NCBI RefSeq assembly: GCF_002811765.1
Contig: NZ_NPDR01000001.1
Location: 248,001-312,000 of the forward strand
DNA: 64,000 bases
Reading direction: 5' to 3'
Source of the DNA: Leptospira saintgironsiae
Lineage (GTDB): Bacteria > Spirochaetota > Leptospiria > Leptospirales > Leptospiraceae
The position numbers and the translations under genes were made by a program. Each line of letters begins with the position of its first letter. The stretch's first letter is position 1. Shown in pieces: positions 18,437 to 26,112 of this stretch. The notes under the pieces are model-generated. The model searched no databases, was not told the DNA's origin, and saw only the letters and a list, made by a program, of their open reading frames with translations.

Positions 18437-19210
18437 ATGAAAAAAAGACTCATCATACATTTTTTCTGTATTTTTCTTTTCGGCCTTATAGTGATCGATT
18501 GTTCAACATACTGGTCTCATCGAAAAAAAGATTTAGGAGACGTTTTCACTGCAGGGGTGGAAACTCCAGGTTATGGAATCGGAGTTAGAATAGGACCTCT
18601 TGCAACTGGATTTGTTTTTCAAGGTGGAGAATCTGAACCTGGAAAAAGAGACTTAGGAACCGGATACGGATTAAGAGGTGGAACTTACGGACCTTACAGG
18701 TCCCAACAATTGATCTTTGGATTTTTAGGCGGGGAGAAGTTCCACTCTATGCCTTCGACCGAAACTTCTCCTCAAAAAGAAGAAATCAAAAAACCTGAAT
18801 CAAATTCACCATCGGGAGATAATTTTTTATTACTTCCAGAAAATCCCGAATCAGAACAAGATCCCAACCCTACTCCGGAACTTTCGGACGAAAGATTAAA
18901 TTCTAAAAGTTACGAAATTCGATATTTACGTTTTTATAATAATCCAGTCTCTGAAAGAAGAAAAGCCAAAAAGGAAGCATTCTTTCGAAAATACTTGGAG
19001 AGTTTAGATCCTCGAAAAAGGAACGAGGCAATCCAGACATTCTTAGCCCAAAATCCTAAAAACAAAGATGATTATCCATCCGCATTTTTGTTCGAAGTGG
19101 AATTCTATATTTCCATTCGATATGGTATTAGGTTAGGATTTAATTTTGGGGAATTTTTAGACTTTCTTCTTGGGTTTACTGGAATCGATCTGATGGAAGA
19201 CGATATCTGA
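18437..19210 (+). CDS. lipoprotein, Leptospira-type, unknown function
   Basis: A 257-residue protein with signal MKKRLIIHFFCIFLFGLIVIDC, lipid Cys22. Residues ~30-110 are rich in Gly (GVETPGYGIGVRIGPLATG, GTGYGLRGGTYGPY), suggesting short beta-hairpins close to the membrane. A Pro/Glu/Ser-rich linker lies near 120-160, followed by a charged helical region and a hydrophobic C terminus (FNFGEFLDFLLGF). No catalytic motif is visible. The frame extends upstream to 18407, but the ATG at 18437 gives the proper lipoprotein signal. It ends at a strong bidirectional terminator. Confidence 0.78.
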   Translation: MKKRLIIHFFCIFLFGLIVIDCSTYWSHRKKDLGDVFTAGVETPGYGIGVRIGPLATGFVFQGGESEPGKRDLGTGYGLRGGTYGPYRSQQLIFGFLGGEKFHSMPSTETSPQKEEIKKPESNSPSGDNFLLLPENPESEQDPNPTPELSDERLNSKSYEIRYLRFYNNPVSERRKAKKEAFFRKYLESLDPRKRNEAIQTFLAQNPKNKDDYPSAFLFEVEFYISIRYGIRLGFNFGEFLDFLLGFTGIDLMEDDI

Positions 19211-19214
19211 AAAT

Positions 19215-19243
19215 AAAAAGGCCGCTAAACCAGCGGCCTTTTT
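19215..19243. terminator. bidirectional rho-independent terminator
   Basis: AAAAAGGCCGCT (19215-19226) pairs with AGCGGCCTTTTT (19232-19243) around a 5-base loop. The GC core is seven perfect pairs, flanked by A-tract and T-tract, so it works in both directions. It serves the two convergent lipoprotein genes. Confidence 0.93.
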
Positions 19244-19266
19244 GTAGATGTGGATCAATATACGAA

Positions 19267-19629
19267 TTAAAGTTTGTATTCGTATTTTTTGATCACACCT
19301 TTTTTATCAACTATCACTTTGATATACTTAGTGCTATCATCTATTCTGGAAGGTTTATCTGCCAGAGTTTTGTAAGAATTCTTTTGGTATGTAGTGGATT
19401 CAAAATACCATTCTAAAACAGATCCGTCTTGAGTATTTTCTTCGAAAGTAGGAGTTCCTAAAACAGCTTCTGCTTTAATTCTTTTATCTCCTTCTTTAAC
19501 CATATTCGCTTCTACAACACGAATATCCGAATTCGGAACGTAAGCCGCCTCTGATTTTTTTTGTTCGGAAGAACAAGCTCCGAATATAAGTACCGCAGCA
19601 AATGATATTGCGGATAATTGACGTTTCAT
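19267..19629 (-). CDS. small SmpA/OmlA-like lipoprotein
   Basis: A 120-residue lipoprotein: signal ending FGAC, lipid Cys19. The mature part has IKAEAVLGTPTFEENTQDGSVLEWYFES, which recalls the SmpA/OmlA (BamE-like) pattern of a short helix, a Leu-Gly-x-Pro turn and a strand ending in W-Y. KYIKVIVDKKGVIKKYEY fits the final hairpin. BamE-like function in outer-membrane assembly is a guess; many unrelated small lipoproteins carry this fold. The ATG is preceded by TAAGGAG about 8 bp upstream. It ends at the shared bidirectional terminator. Confidence 0.7.
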   Translation of the reverse strand: MKRQLSAISFAAVLIFGACSSEQKKSEAAYVPNSDIRVVEANMVKEGDKRIKAEAVLGTPTFEENTQDGSVLEWYFESTTYQKNSYKTLADKPSRIDDSTKYIKVIVDKKGVIKKYEYKL

Positions 19630-19697
19630 TCTTAACTCCTTAGCGCGAGCGCACTATTTAAAAAAGCGGCTCTATAGTTTTCGATAAAACGGATTTG

Positions 19698-20147
19698 TCA
19701 CGCCGAATTTCTTAATTTTTGTTCTAGGATAATAAGAAGGTCGTCCAGATCTCGTTTCAGGCCTTGCACCTTTTCAGCGGTGAGACCTGATTCTTCCAAC
19801 AATCGTTCCGGAATACATATCGCTTTTTTTTGCAATTTTTTTCCTTTTGTGGTCAGGCTTACCACAAGAGAACGTTCGTCCTGATCTGATCTATCTCTAG
19901 TCAACAGACCAGCGGATTCCATTTTTTTGAGAAGAGGAGTTAATGTCCCTGAATCCAGAAATAATTTATCTCCAATTTCTTTTAAAGGAATTTTATCGGT
20001 TTCCCAAAGGACAAGAAGAACAAGATATTGAGGGTACGTAATGTCAAACTCCTCCAAAAGCGGCCTGTATAATGCAGTCACCGCTCTAGAAGAAGCGTAA
20101 AGTGGGAAACAAATCTGTTTCTCTAACTTTAAGGATTCGTAATTCAC
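19698..20147 (-). CDS. ohrR: MarR-family peroxide regulator, OhrR-like
   Basis: A 149-residue winged-helix repressor. EKQICFPLYASSRAVTALYRPLL followed by DITYPQYLVLLVLWE matches OhrR closely, with Cys13 at the peroxide-sensing position. The recognition region is FLDSGTLTPLLKKMESAGLLTRDRSDQDERSLVVSLT (residues ~60-100). In OhrR proteins oxidation of this Cys by organic hydroperoxides releases DNA. Here the target is most likely its own operon: its ATG overlaps the TGA of the upstream glutathione peroxidase gene by 4 bp, and an OhrR-box-like sequence precedes that gene. Confidence 0.88.
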   Translation of the reverse strand: MNYESLKLEKQICFPLYASSRAVTALYRPLLEEFDITYPQYLVLLVLWETDKIPLKEIGDKLFLDSGTLTPLLKKMESAGLLTRDRSDQDERSLVVSLTTKGKKLQKKAICIPERLLEESGLTAEKVQGLKRDLDDLLIILEQKLRNSA

Positions 20148-20629
20148 TTGGAAAGAAGTTCCTCGATTTGTTTGTCTAGCTTTTCAGGAGGAGTCATAGG
20201 AGCGAATCTTTTGATCACATTTCCTTGTTTATCAATCAAGAACTTGGTAAAGTTCCATTTAATAGATTTTCCCAAAAGCCCTGGAGCCTGTTTTTTAAGG
20301 TATTGATAAACCGGATGAGCTCCGTCCCCATTCACTTCTATCTTTTTGAAAAGAGGGAAATTCACTCCGAAATTTACTTGGCAGAAACTTTCAATCTCTG
20401 CGTCACTTCCCGGCTCTTGGTGACCGAATTGGTCGCAAGGGAATCCTAATATCTCCAAACCTTTTCCTTTGTACTTGTCGTACATTTCTTGAAGTCCTTT
20501 ATATTGAGGAGTAAATCCACATTGGCTTGCGGTATTGACGATTAAAAGGACCTTTCCTTTATAATCTTGTAATTTCTTTTCAGATCCGTTGTTTAAAGTA
20601 GCGGTTAGTTCGTATAAATTCTGGGCCAC
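20144..20629 (-). CDS. glutathione-peroxidase-family thiol peroxidase
   Basis: Reduces hydroperoxides, in bacteria usually with thioredoxin. The peroxidatic residue is Cys37 in NTASQCGFTPQY (Cys rather than selenocysteine). GFPCDQFGHQEPGS supplies the Gln and a possible resolving Cys, and IKWNFTKFLID supplies the Trp-Asn pair. I start it at GTG 20629 (MAQNLYELTATL): a strong AGGAGGT lies eight bases upstream, and the family N terminus aligns. An ATG at 20668 would add 13 residues that do not fit the family. The length is 161 residues. It is first in a two-gene operon with ohrR. Confidence 0.93.
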   Translation of the reverse strand: MAQNLYELTATLNNGSEKKLQDYKGKVLLIVNTASQCGFTPQYKGLQEMYDKYKGKGLEILGFPCDQFGHQEPGSDAEIESFCQVNFGVNFPLFKKIEVNGDGAHPVYQYLKKQAPGLLGKSIKWNFTKFLIDKQGNVIKRFAPMTPPEKLDKQIEELLSK

Positions 20630-20664
20630 AGCTGGGCACCTCCTAGTTACGTAGTAAATAGATT

Positions 20665-20688
20665 GCATACAATTTAATTTTGTTCAAT
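20665..20688 (-). promoter_or_regulatory. candidate OhrR operator
   Basis: Upstream of the peroxidase, the minus strand reads AAAATTAAATTGTATGCAAT. This resembles the Bacillus OhrR operator, which is built from TACAATT/AATTGTA arms around AT-rich centres. It lies 35-60 bp before the GTG start, where a promoter would be. The inverted repeat is imperfect. The call rests on the sequence similarity and on the ohrR gene in the same operon. Confidence 0.5.
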
Positions 20689-20837
20689 CTTTTTTAGAAA
20701 AATTCTAAACTTATATATTGAAAAAACGAAAAAATTTAAGACCATAGTCTAACTGCAAAAATTGGATTTAAGTAAAAAGGAGCAAAATAAATCCAAGGAT
20801 TTGGCTCTTCTTCCAACATGATTTAAGAGGAATCAAA

Positions 20838-21197
20838 ATGAATTTAATTTCTTTATTTCAAGGAAGAGAAGAAGTTCCAATACAAAGTGTGGAATCTGTC
20901 TCCGCAGATTGGGAAGAAGCAATTCTCATATGTAGTAAATGTGCGATGAAAATAAATGGAGAAACTAATGGCAGAAAAACCCGTCTGAAATCTGAATTAA
21001 AAGACGCTCTTCGGTCAGAAGGGATTAAAGGTGTAAAAGTTCTGGAAGTTTCGTGCTTAGATGTTTGCGAAAGGAATCGGATCGCAATCGGTTCCAGCAA
21101 AAATTCTCAAATGGGTAAACATATTCTTTTATCTCCGCCCGGTATTTCTGGAAGAAAACTTCTCCCGATAATATTGCCCAACCGATTTAGATCTTAA
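20838..21197 (+). CDS. thioredoxin-like [2Fe-2S] ferredoxin-type protein
   Basis: A 119-residue protein. Four cysteines are arranged as C32-x2-C35 and C73-x3-C77 (LICSKCAMKI and VSCLDVCERN), with a helix LKSELKDALRSEG and strand VKVLEVSC between them. This is the layout of thioredoxin-fold 2Fe-2S proteins such as the small (2Fe-2S) ferredoxin family. It could carry electrons or be a metal-binding accessory. The first 25 residues are unrelated. The ATG follows AAGAGGAATC. It is divergent from the peroxidase operon, so a redox link is tempting but unproven. Its 3' end overlaps the convergent porin gene by 11 bp. Confidence 0.72.
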   Translation: MNLISLFQGREEVPIQSVESVSADWEEAILICSKCAMKINGETNGRKTRLKSELKDALRSEGIKGVKVLEVSCLDVCERNRIAIGSSKNSQMGKHILLSPPGISGRKLLPIILPNRFRS

Positions 21198-22443
21198 GCG
21201 AAAGTGAGAAAATAAACATACGATCTAACTTGGATGTATTGTTTTCGTGGGGATAAATCGAATCCATAGATCTTCTGTATTGGTAAGTAAATCTTACTAA
21301 AATCGCGGGATCCGGATGATAATCTAATGTCGCAGTTGCGCCACTAGTTTGAAAGCCATCCTTTGTATTTGTAACGATGATCATCTGGTCCCGATCCAGA
21401 TATCTTTCTAATCTCATACCAATTCTCCAATCAGGCAAGAATCGATACGCTAGCCATAGATTTCCCACGTAGGTTTGTCTAAAAGCAGTACCATCCCGAC
21501 GAAGATAGATTGGACCTTCAGGAGTATAAACCAGATCTTCTCTGCTAGCTCTTTCTTGGTAAGCAACATCAAAAGAAGAAGCTAATGTAAGTCGTTGGAA
21601 TGGTTTCCATTCCGCGATAAAATTATTATAATACCTGGTTTCTTTCGGAGTAGTAGTCGGCTGTTCATTCCCTATAAAAGTATTCCAACGAAACATCAAG
21701 TTGCCTAGAGGATTCCATTCTAATCTAAAACCTCCTGAGATGTCCTTATTATTGTCCGTTACTACTTGGTATCCATTATTCAAATGAAGTTGGTAAGAAA
21801 CTTTATCACTGATCTTTCCACTTAATCTTGCTCCCGAAACATAATAAGGTACGTAGTCTAGAGAGAATGCACGAGTATAAACAAAATTCTCATGAGAGAT
21901 CCAAGACTCATATCCTAAATGCCCAAAATAAATCCCAGCATCCAACCAAGTAGATTTTCCTAAACGAACACCTCCATATGCTTCTTGCATGTTTCGAATA
22001 GATGATTCGTTAGAAGTTTTGCCTGTGGTCCCTTCTCCCGAATAATTTGCGACAACAGATGTACCGAATTGAACTGCGAACCTTCCTCTATATTTATCTG
22101 TTTCTACTTTGGCGTCTAGATAAGCTAAGTTGATATTGTACTCGTTGGTTCGAGTTGCTTGTGTTGTATATAATAGTTCTTTGGATGCGGGTCGGTTCAA
22201 ACTGGCATTATAATAGCCGTCGACGAAGAAACCGAACTGGATCGGGATCACCAGATCCTCTTTTTTCTTAGGATTCAGTTCTTCATTTTTATGACCGTCT
22301 TCCTCTTCTTTACTTAAGACTGTCTTTTCTTTGGGTTTGCCTGAGGTCTCTTGAGTCTTTAAATCTTGAGAGAAAAGTGGTCCTGAAAATGAATAAACAC
22401 AAAGTAAAAAAATAAATCTGGACAATCGCAATTTCTGGAACAT
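21187..22443 (-). CDS. outer-membrane beta-barrel porin (BBP2/OmpL-like)
   Basis: A 418-residue protein with a signal peptide (cleavage near SGPLFSQ, residue ~26). A charged Lys/Glu linker runs to about residue 60. A long series of amphipathic strands ending in aromatic residues follows: IQFGFFVDGYYNASLNRP, FAVQFGTSVVANY, AGIYFGHLGYESW, FRWNTFIGNEQPTT, and LVRFTYQYRRSMDS. The C terminus FIFSLSLKI is a typical barrel-ending strand. The overall pattern fits the putative beta-barrel porin-2 group. The solute is unknown. Confidence 0.8.
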   Translation of the reverse strand: MFQKLRLSRFIFLLCVYSFSGPLFSQDLKTQETSGKPKEKTVLSKEEEDGHKNEELNPKKKEDLVIPIQFGFFVDGYYNASLNRPASKELLYTTQATRTNEYNINLAYLDAKVETDKYRGRFAVQFGTSVVANYSGEGTTGKTSNESSIRNMQEAYGGVRLGKSTWLDAGIYFGHLGYESWISHENFVYTRAFSLDYVPYYVSGARLSGKISDKVSYQLHLNNGYQVVTDNNKDISGGFRLEWNPLGNLMFRWNTFIGNEQPTTTPKETRYYNNFIAEWKPFQRLTLASSFDVAYQERASREDLVYTPEGPIYLRRDGTAFRQTYVGNLWLAYRFLPDWRIGMRLERYLDRDQMIIVTNTKDGFQTSGATATLDYHPDPAILVRFTYQYRRSMDSIYPHENNTSKLDRMFIFSLSLKI

Positions 22444-22520
22444 GTCTTGGAAAAGTGGTTTTATTCCATATCCGTAAAATGTCTAATGAAAATTAATCCA
22501 AATCAAAAGGAAGAGCATTG

Positions 22521-24314
22521 ATGGAAGAGAAAAGTCTACTCGTTACTGCCATTATTCTACTCAGCACAGCCGTTCTATGTGTTCCTGTTTTTAAAAAGTT
22601 AGGAATAGGATCTATTATAGGTTATGTCGTAGGAGGAATTTTAATCGGACCTCATGGGATCCGACTCGTTACCGGCGGGACCGAGATCATGCATTTTGCA
22701 GAATTCGGTGTGGTCCTTCTACTCTTTTTAATTGGGTTGGAGCTCCGACCTCAAACTCTTTGGGTACTCCGAAAACCGGTTTTCGGAATGGGATTTTTCC
22801 AAGTAGCAGTTTCTTCACTTTTATTAGGTGGATTGATCGGCTATCTATTCCAATTGGGCCTTATTCCTTCTATCATATTAGGGATCAGTTTATCACTTTC
22901 CTCTACTGCATTTGCTCTTCAATCCTTAGCAGAAAAAAATCAGCTCAATACTTCTTACGGAAGATCTGCATTTGCAATCCTTCTCTTCCAGGATTTAGCA
23001 GTTATTCCAGTAATGGCGATTCTTCCTTTGGCAGCTTTAGAACCGGGACAAACCGCTCATAATGGATTAAATTTTTATAAATTAGGAACTGCGGTTGCTG
23101 CTATTTTTTTAGTGATCTTAAGCGGACGTTTTTTGATGAGACCTCTTTTCAGAATGATCGCCGCTACTGGAAATCACGAAATTTTCGTGGCTCTCTCTTT
23201 GGTGCTCGTGCTTGGAGTTTCTTTTGCAATGGAAAAAGTGGGGCTTTCCATGGCGCTCGGTTCTTTCTTAGGAGGGGTGTTACTCGCTGATTCAGAATAT
23301 AGACATGAATTAGAAGCTAACTTAGAACCTTTTAAAGGATTATTATTAGGTCTATTCTTCCTCGCGGTTGGTATGTCCATGAATTTGGATATTCTGATCA
23401 ATCATCCATTCCTGATTTTTGGACTCGCCTTCGGACTAATGTCAGTAAAAGGGATTGTTCTTTTTGTATTAGGAAAGATCGCAAAACTAACTTCTGATTC
23501 ATCTTCCAATCTTGCGGTTAGTATTTCTCAAGGTGGAGAATTTGCGTTTGTGATCCTGAATGTGGCTGCCCAGCTAAGTGTTTTATCTAAAGAAATTACT
23601 GACTATTCTATCGTCATAGTTACTGCGTCTATGATACTCACTCCTTTTGTAGGAATCATCAAAGAAAAAGTAATAGATCCTTATTTACACGAAGAAGAAG
23701 AAAGGCCCGCAGATCCAATTTATGAAAAGAACCGTGTGATCATTGCAGGTTTCGGAAGGGTCGGACAGATCATTTCCAGGATGTTATATCTGCATAAGAT
23801 AAGGTTCACCGCGTTAGAGCATAATGCTGATCAAGTAAATGCTGCCAGAAAATTTGGTCATAAGATCTATTATGGAGATGCGAGTAGACTAGATCTATTA
23901 AATGCAGCGGGAGCTGCCCAAGCCGAAATACTTGTACTTGCTATCCAAGATGCGGAGTTATCTGTAAAAATCGCCAAGATCGCTAAAGAAAATTTTCCAA
24001 ACTTAAGGATTGTTGCAAGAGCAAGAAATAGATCCCATTACTTCGATCTAATGGAACTGGGGATTGAAACGATACGAAGAGATACGTTTGCTTCTTCTTT
24101 AGAACTTGCAGAAGAAACTTTAAAAGACTTGGGATTTTTACCTTCGGAAGTAAAATACTTCATCCAAAAGTTCAGAGATTATGATGAAGGAATGGTCAAG
24201 GATCAATTCAAACTCAGACATAACGAAAAAGAACTGATCGCTTATTCTAAAAATGCAGTTCGTCAATTGGAAGAAGCCTTCGCCGCGGATATGTTACAGA
24301 AGGAAGCTTCTTAA
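22521..24314 (+). CDS. Kef-type (CPA2) cation:proton antiporter with RCK domain
   Basis: A 597-residue transporter. Residues ~1-390 form the 12-13 span Na/H-exchanger-type domain: GSIIGYVVGGILIGPHG, FGVVLLLFLIGLELRP, LSLSSTAFALQSL, and LFQDLAVIPV. Residues ~403-520 are a TrkA-N/RCK regulatory domain with an intact nucleotide loop, VIIAGFGRVGQII, and a binding acid in TALEHNADQ. Monovalent cation efflux (K or Na) gated by NAD(H) or a similar ligand is expected. The ATG at 22521 follows AAGGAAGAG; a TTG one codon earlier is less likely. The stop overlaps the convergent GH114 gene by 4 bp. Confidence 0.92.
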   Translation: MEEKSLLVTAIILLSTAVLCVPVFKKLGIGSIIGYVVGGILIGPHGIRLVTGGTEIMHFAEFGVVLLLFLIGLELRPQTLWVLRKPVFGMGFFQVAVSSLLLGGLIGYLFQLGLIPSIILGISLSLSSTAFALQSLAEKNQLNTSYGRSAFAILLFQDLAVIPVMAILPLAALEPGQTAHNGLNFYKLGTAVAAIFLVILSGRFLMRPLFRMIAATGNHEIFVALSLVLVLGVSFAMEKVGLSMALGSFLGGVLLADSEYRHELEANLEPFKGLLLGLFFLAVGMSMNLDILINHPFLIFGLAFGLMSVKGIVLFVLGKIAKLTSDSSSNLAVSISQGGEFAFVILNVAAQLSVLSKEITDYSIVIVTASMILTPFVGIIKEKVIDPYLHEEEERPADPIYEKNRVIIAGFGRVGQIISRMLYLHKIRFTALEHNADQVNAARKFGHKIYYGDASRLDLLNAAGAAQAEILVLAIQDAELSVKIAKIAKENFPNLRIVARARNRSHYFDLMELGIETIRRDTFASSLELAEETLKDLGFLPSEVKYFIQKFRDYDEGMVKDQFKLRHNEKELIAYSKNAVRQLEEAFAADMLQKEAS

Positions 24315-25144
24315 GGACAAGGATCCCGATAAGCATCCAAACTTTGGTTTTTCAAAAAACCGGATAGACGATATGAGATCGACTGAGAACAGAAATCGTT
24401 CTTAGTCGTTCCATTCTCTACATATTCTATCTGAAAAACTGCAGAGCCTTTGTTTGGAAATGTTTCTTCTAAATTGCACCATCCGCCGTCATAACAACTT
24501 TCAGTAATAGCCCAGTCAAAGTTTCCGATCAGATCTGGAATTTGATCAGGATCATTTTTTAATCCTACAGACATTCCTCTAAAATGAGCAAGATCGGTAA
24601 TCCAACGATTGAATCTGATCTGATCATCTGCGCTTAAAGAAAAACCTGTATCGTTTTGGTAACCATCCAAATTATCGGGATCTATTCCATCACAGCCTTT
24701 TGCTTTCGCCTTATCAAATCTTGCAGAAAGTATCGGGCTCAAAAGATCAATACGTCTGATATCCAACCATTGCTCATCAGGATAACCGCTGTAAACATTC
24801 CCTAAAATTTCAGGAGGGAATTTAGAAGCATCCGATCTATAATTTTCATAAGAGCCCACATCGATATAGCAGATCACTTTTTTACCAGAAGTATGTAATC
24901 TTTGGATCACTGTTGGATCCGAATCAGTCAGATCTAAATCTATATCAAATACTTGTGCATCAACCGATTCATCTAAGGTGCCAGAAAATTGGATTTGGAA
25001 AGATGTTCCAGGAGAAGGGATCCAAACTCTTGTTAAAAGAAATACTAATATAGAATCTCTTTCTCCATTAGAATGATCTTTGCAGGAACTCAAACAAAAG
25101 GAGAAGACTATAAGAAAAACAGAAAGAATCCGAAAAGAGAACAT
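24311..25144 (-). CDS. GH114-like (endo-alpha-1,4-polygalactosaminidase family) lipoprotein
   Basis: A 277-residue lipoprotein: signal ending FCLSSC, Cys21. The mature domain matches the GH114/TM1410-like barrel: FDIDLDLTDSDPTVIQRLHT, KKVICYIDVGSYENYRSD, DEQWLDIRR, KGCDGIDPDNLDGY, GLKNDPDQIPDLIGNFDWAITESCYD. The acidic residues in CYIDVGS, IDPDNLDG and ITESC occupy the expected active-site strands. The family degrades galactosamine-containing exopolysaccharide; the actual substrate here is unknown. The gene below it on the same strand is an exported protein 88 bp upstream, so they might be transcribed together. Confidence 0.85.
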   Translation of the reverse strand: MFSFRILSVFLIVFSFCLSSCKDHSNGERDSILVFLLTRVWIPSPGTSFQIQFSGTLDESVDAQVFDIDLDLTDSDPTVIQRLHTSGKKVICYIDVGSYENYRSDASKFPPEILGNVYSGYPDEQWLDIRRIDLLSPILSARFDKAKAKGCDGIDPDNLDGYQNDTGFSLSADDQIRFNRWITDLAHFRGMSVGLKNDPDQIPDLIGNFDWAITESCYDGGWCNLEETFPNKGSAVFQIEYVENGTTKNDFCSQSISYRLSGFLKNQSLDAYRDPCP

Positions 25145-25232
25145 CGTTATAACCAGAAGTCCCAGTCATAACGATTAGAAGATAAGATCTCGAAAATTAC
25201 TTATAGAATTTAAGATCAAGTGTGAAAAATGA

Positions 25233-25853
25233 TCAAAGATCATCTGCAGGATTAGAAGTCGCAGGCTTTTTAATGCCTACCAATAAACTAGAAAACTCGG
25301 AAGCTTTCCACACTCCTTTTGCGTTTCTTTTTACAGTCACAGGTCTTGGAGTGTCAGCCCCAGAAGAAGGAAGAAATAATTTTTTCTGACCGGACTCTTC
25401 TGTTCCACTAAAACGATTTGAAGTTAGCGTAAAATTATAAGGAGGGTTAGAAGGTTTATAACCGTTTTGAAAAGAAGAACCAGGAAGATATGAACCTATC
25501 AAATAAGGATGTTGTTCTAACTGTCTTTTCACTAAATCGATCGTGTTCCGATTTATATTAAAACCTTTGTATCCATTGGGAGAAGTATCCGAGATGAGAG
25601 AGTTAGCATCCAAGCAAATGATTAAGGCCTTCTTACCTTCTTCTGCATTTTTAGAATAGATAGAAAGTGCCGCTAAAAGAACGATAACCGCTCCTTGAGA
25701 AGTACTTGCATTCGCATCTCTAAACGACTCAAAAGAAGAAAAATCGGCAGGCCAAGAATTTGCAGTTACAGTATAAGTTTCGTTTTGAGCAGACAACGTC
25801 GCTGCAAACAATAAAATTAAAAGAATAGAAACGTATTTTGGAATTCGATCCAT
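25233..25853 (-). CDS. exported protein, unknown function
   Basis: A 206-residue protein with a clear signal peptide (YVSILLILLFAATLSAQ, cleavage near residue 22). I do not recognise the mature part. It contains an Ala-rich helix (GAVIVLLAALSIYSKNAEEGKKALIICLDA), then ISDTSPNGYKGFNINRNTIDLVKRQLEQHPYLIGSY, and a Lys/Pro-rich C terminus with the only strong strand at PRPVTVKRNAKGVWKASEF. There is no lipobox. Upstream, 25854-25976 separates it from tRNA-Gly on the same strand; that stretch is AT-rich and shows no clear signal. Confidence 0.68.
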   Translation of the reverse strand: MDRIPKYVSILLILLFAATLSAQNETYTVTANSWPADFSSFESFRDANASTSQGAVIVLLAALSIYSKNAEEGKKALIICLDANSLISDTSPNGYKGFNINRNTIDLVKRQLEQHPYLIGSYLPGSSFQNGYKPSNPPYNFTLTSNRFSGTEESGQKKLFLPSSGADTPRPVTVKRNAKGVWKASEFSSLLVGIKKPATSNPADDL

Positions 25854-25976
25854 AATTCTTCACCAATCCAAAGAATGAGGTCAGATTTAAATACTAAGTA
25901 AAAACAAGTCCAGAAAAAACTTTATGACAAAATTAGAAGACGGGGTTTTGAGTTTTGATTTAAGGGGGGAAATTTT

Positions 25977-26048
25977 TGCGGGCAGAGGGACTCGAACCCT
26001 CACTAGAAGCTTGGAAGGCTACGGTGCTAGCCATTACACCATGCCCGC
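25977..26048 (-). tRNA. tRNA-Gly (anticodon TCC)
   Basis: The 72-nt minus-strand sequence folds as a cloverleaf. The acceptor stem GCGGGCA pairs with TGCCCGC. The D-arm is GTGT/GCAC and the anticodon loop CTTCCAA carries TCC. The T-arm is GAGGG-TTCGAGT-CCCTC. The discriminator base is A, and CCA is not encoded. One T-T mismatch lies in the anticodon stem (GTAGC/GCTTC). Glycine with a TCC anticodon reads GGA and GGG. Confidence 0.96.
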
Positions 26049-26112
26049 GATAGACAAAAGTCAGTTTTTGGTTGGTGGGCGAGATGTCAATCGAAAAGAA
26101 TGTTTTTTAAGT

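Noticed and set aside
25924..26112. Upstream extension of the M32 carboxypeptidase frame
   Set aside because: The extension is the antisense of tRNA-Gly and has no family similarity; ATG 26113 fits the family length.
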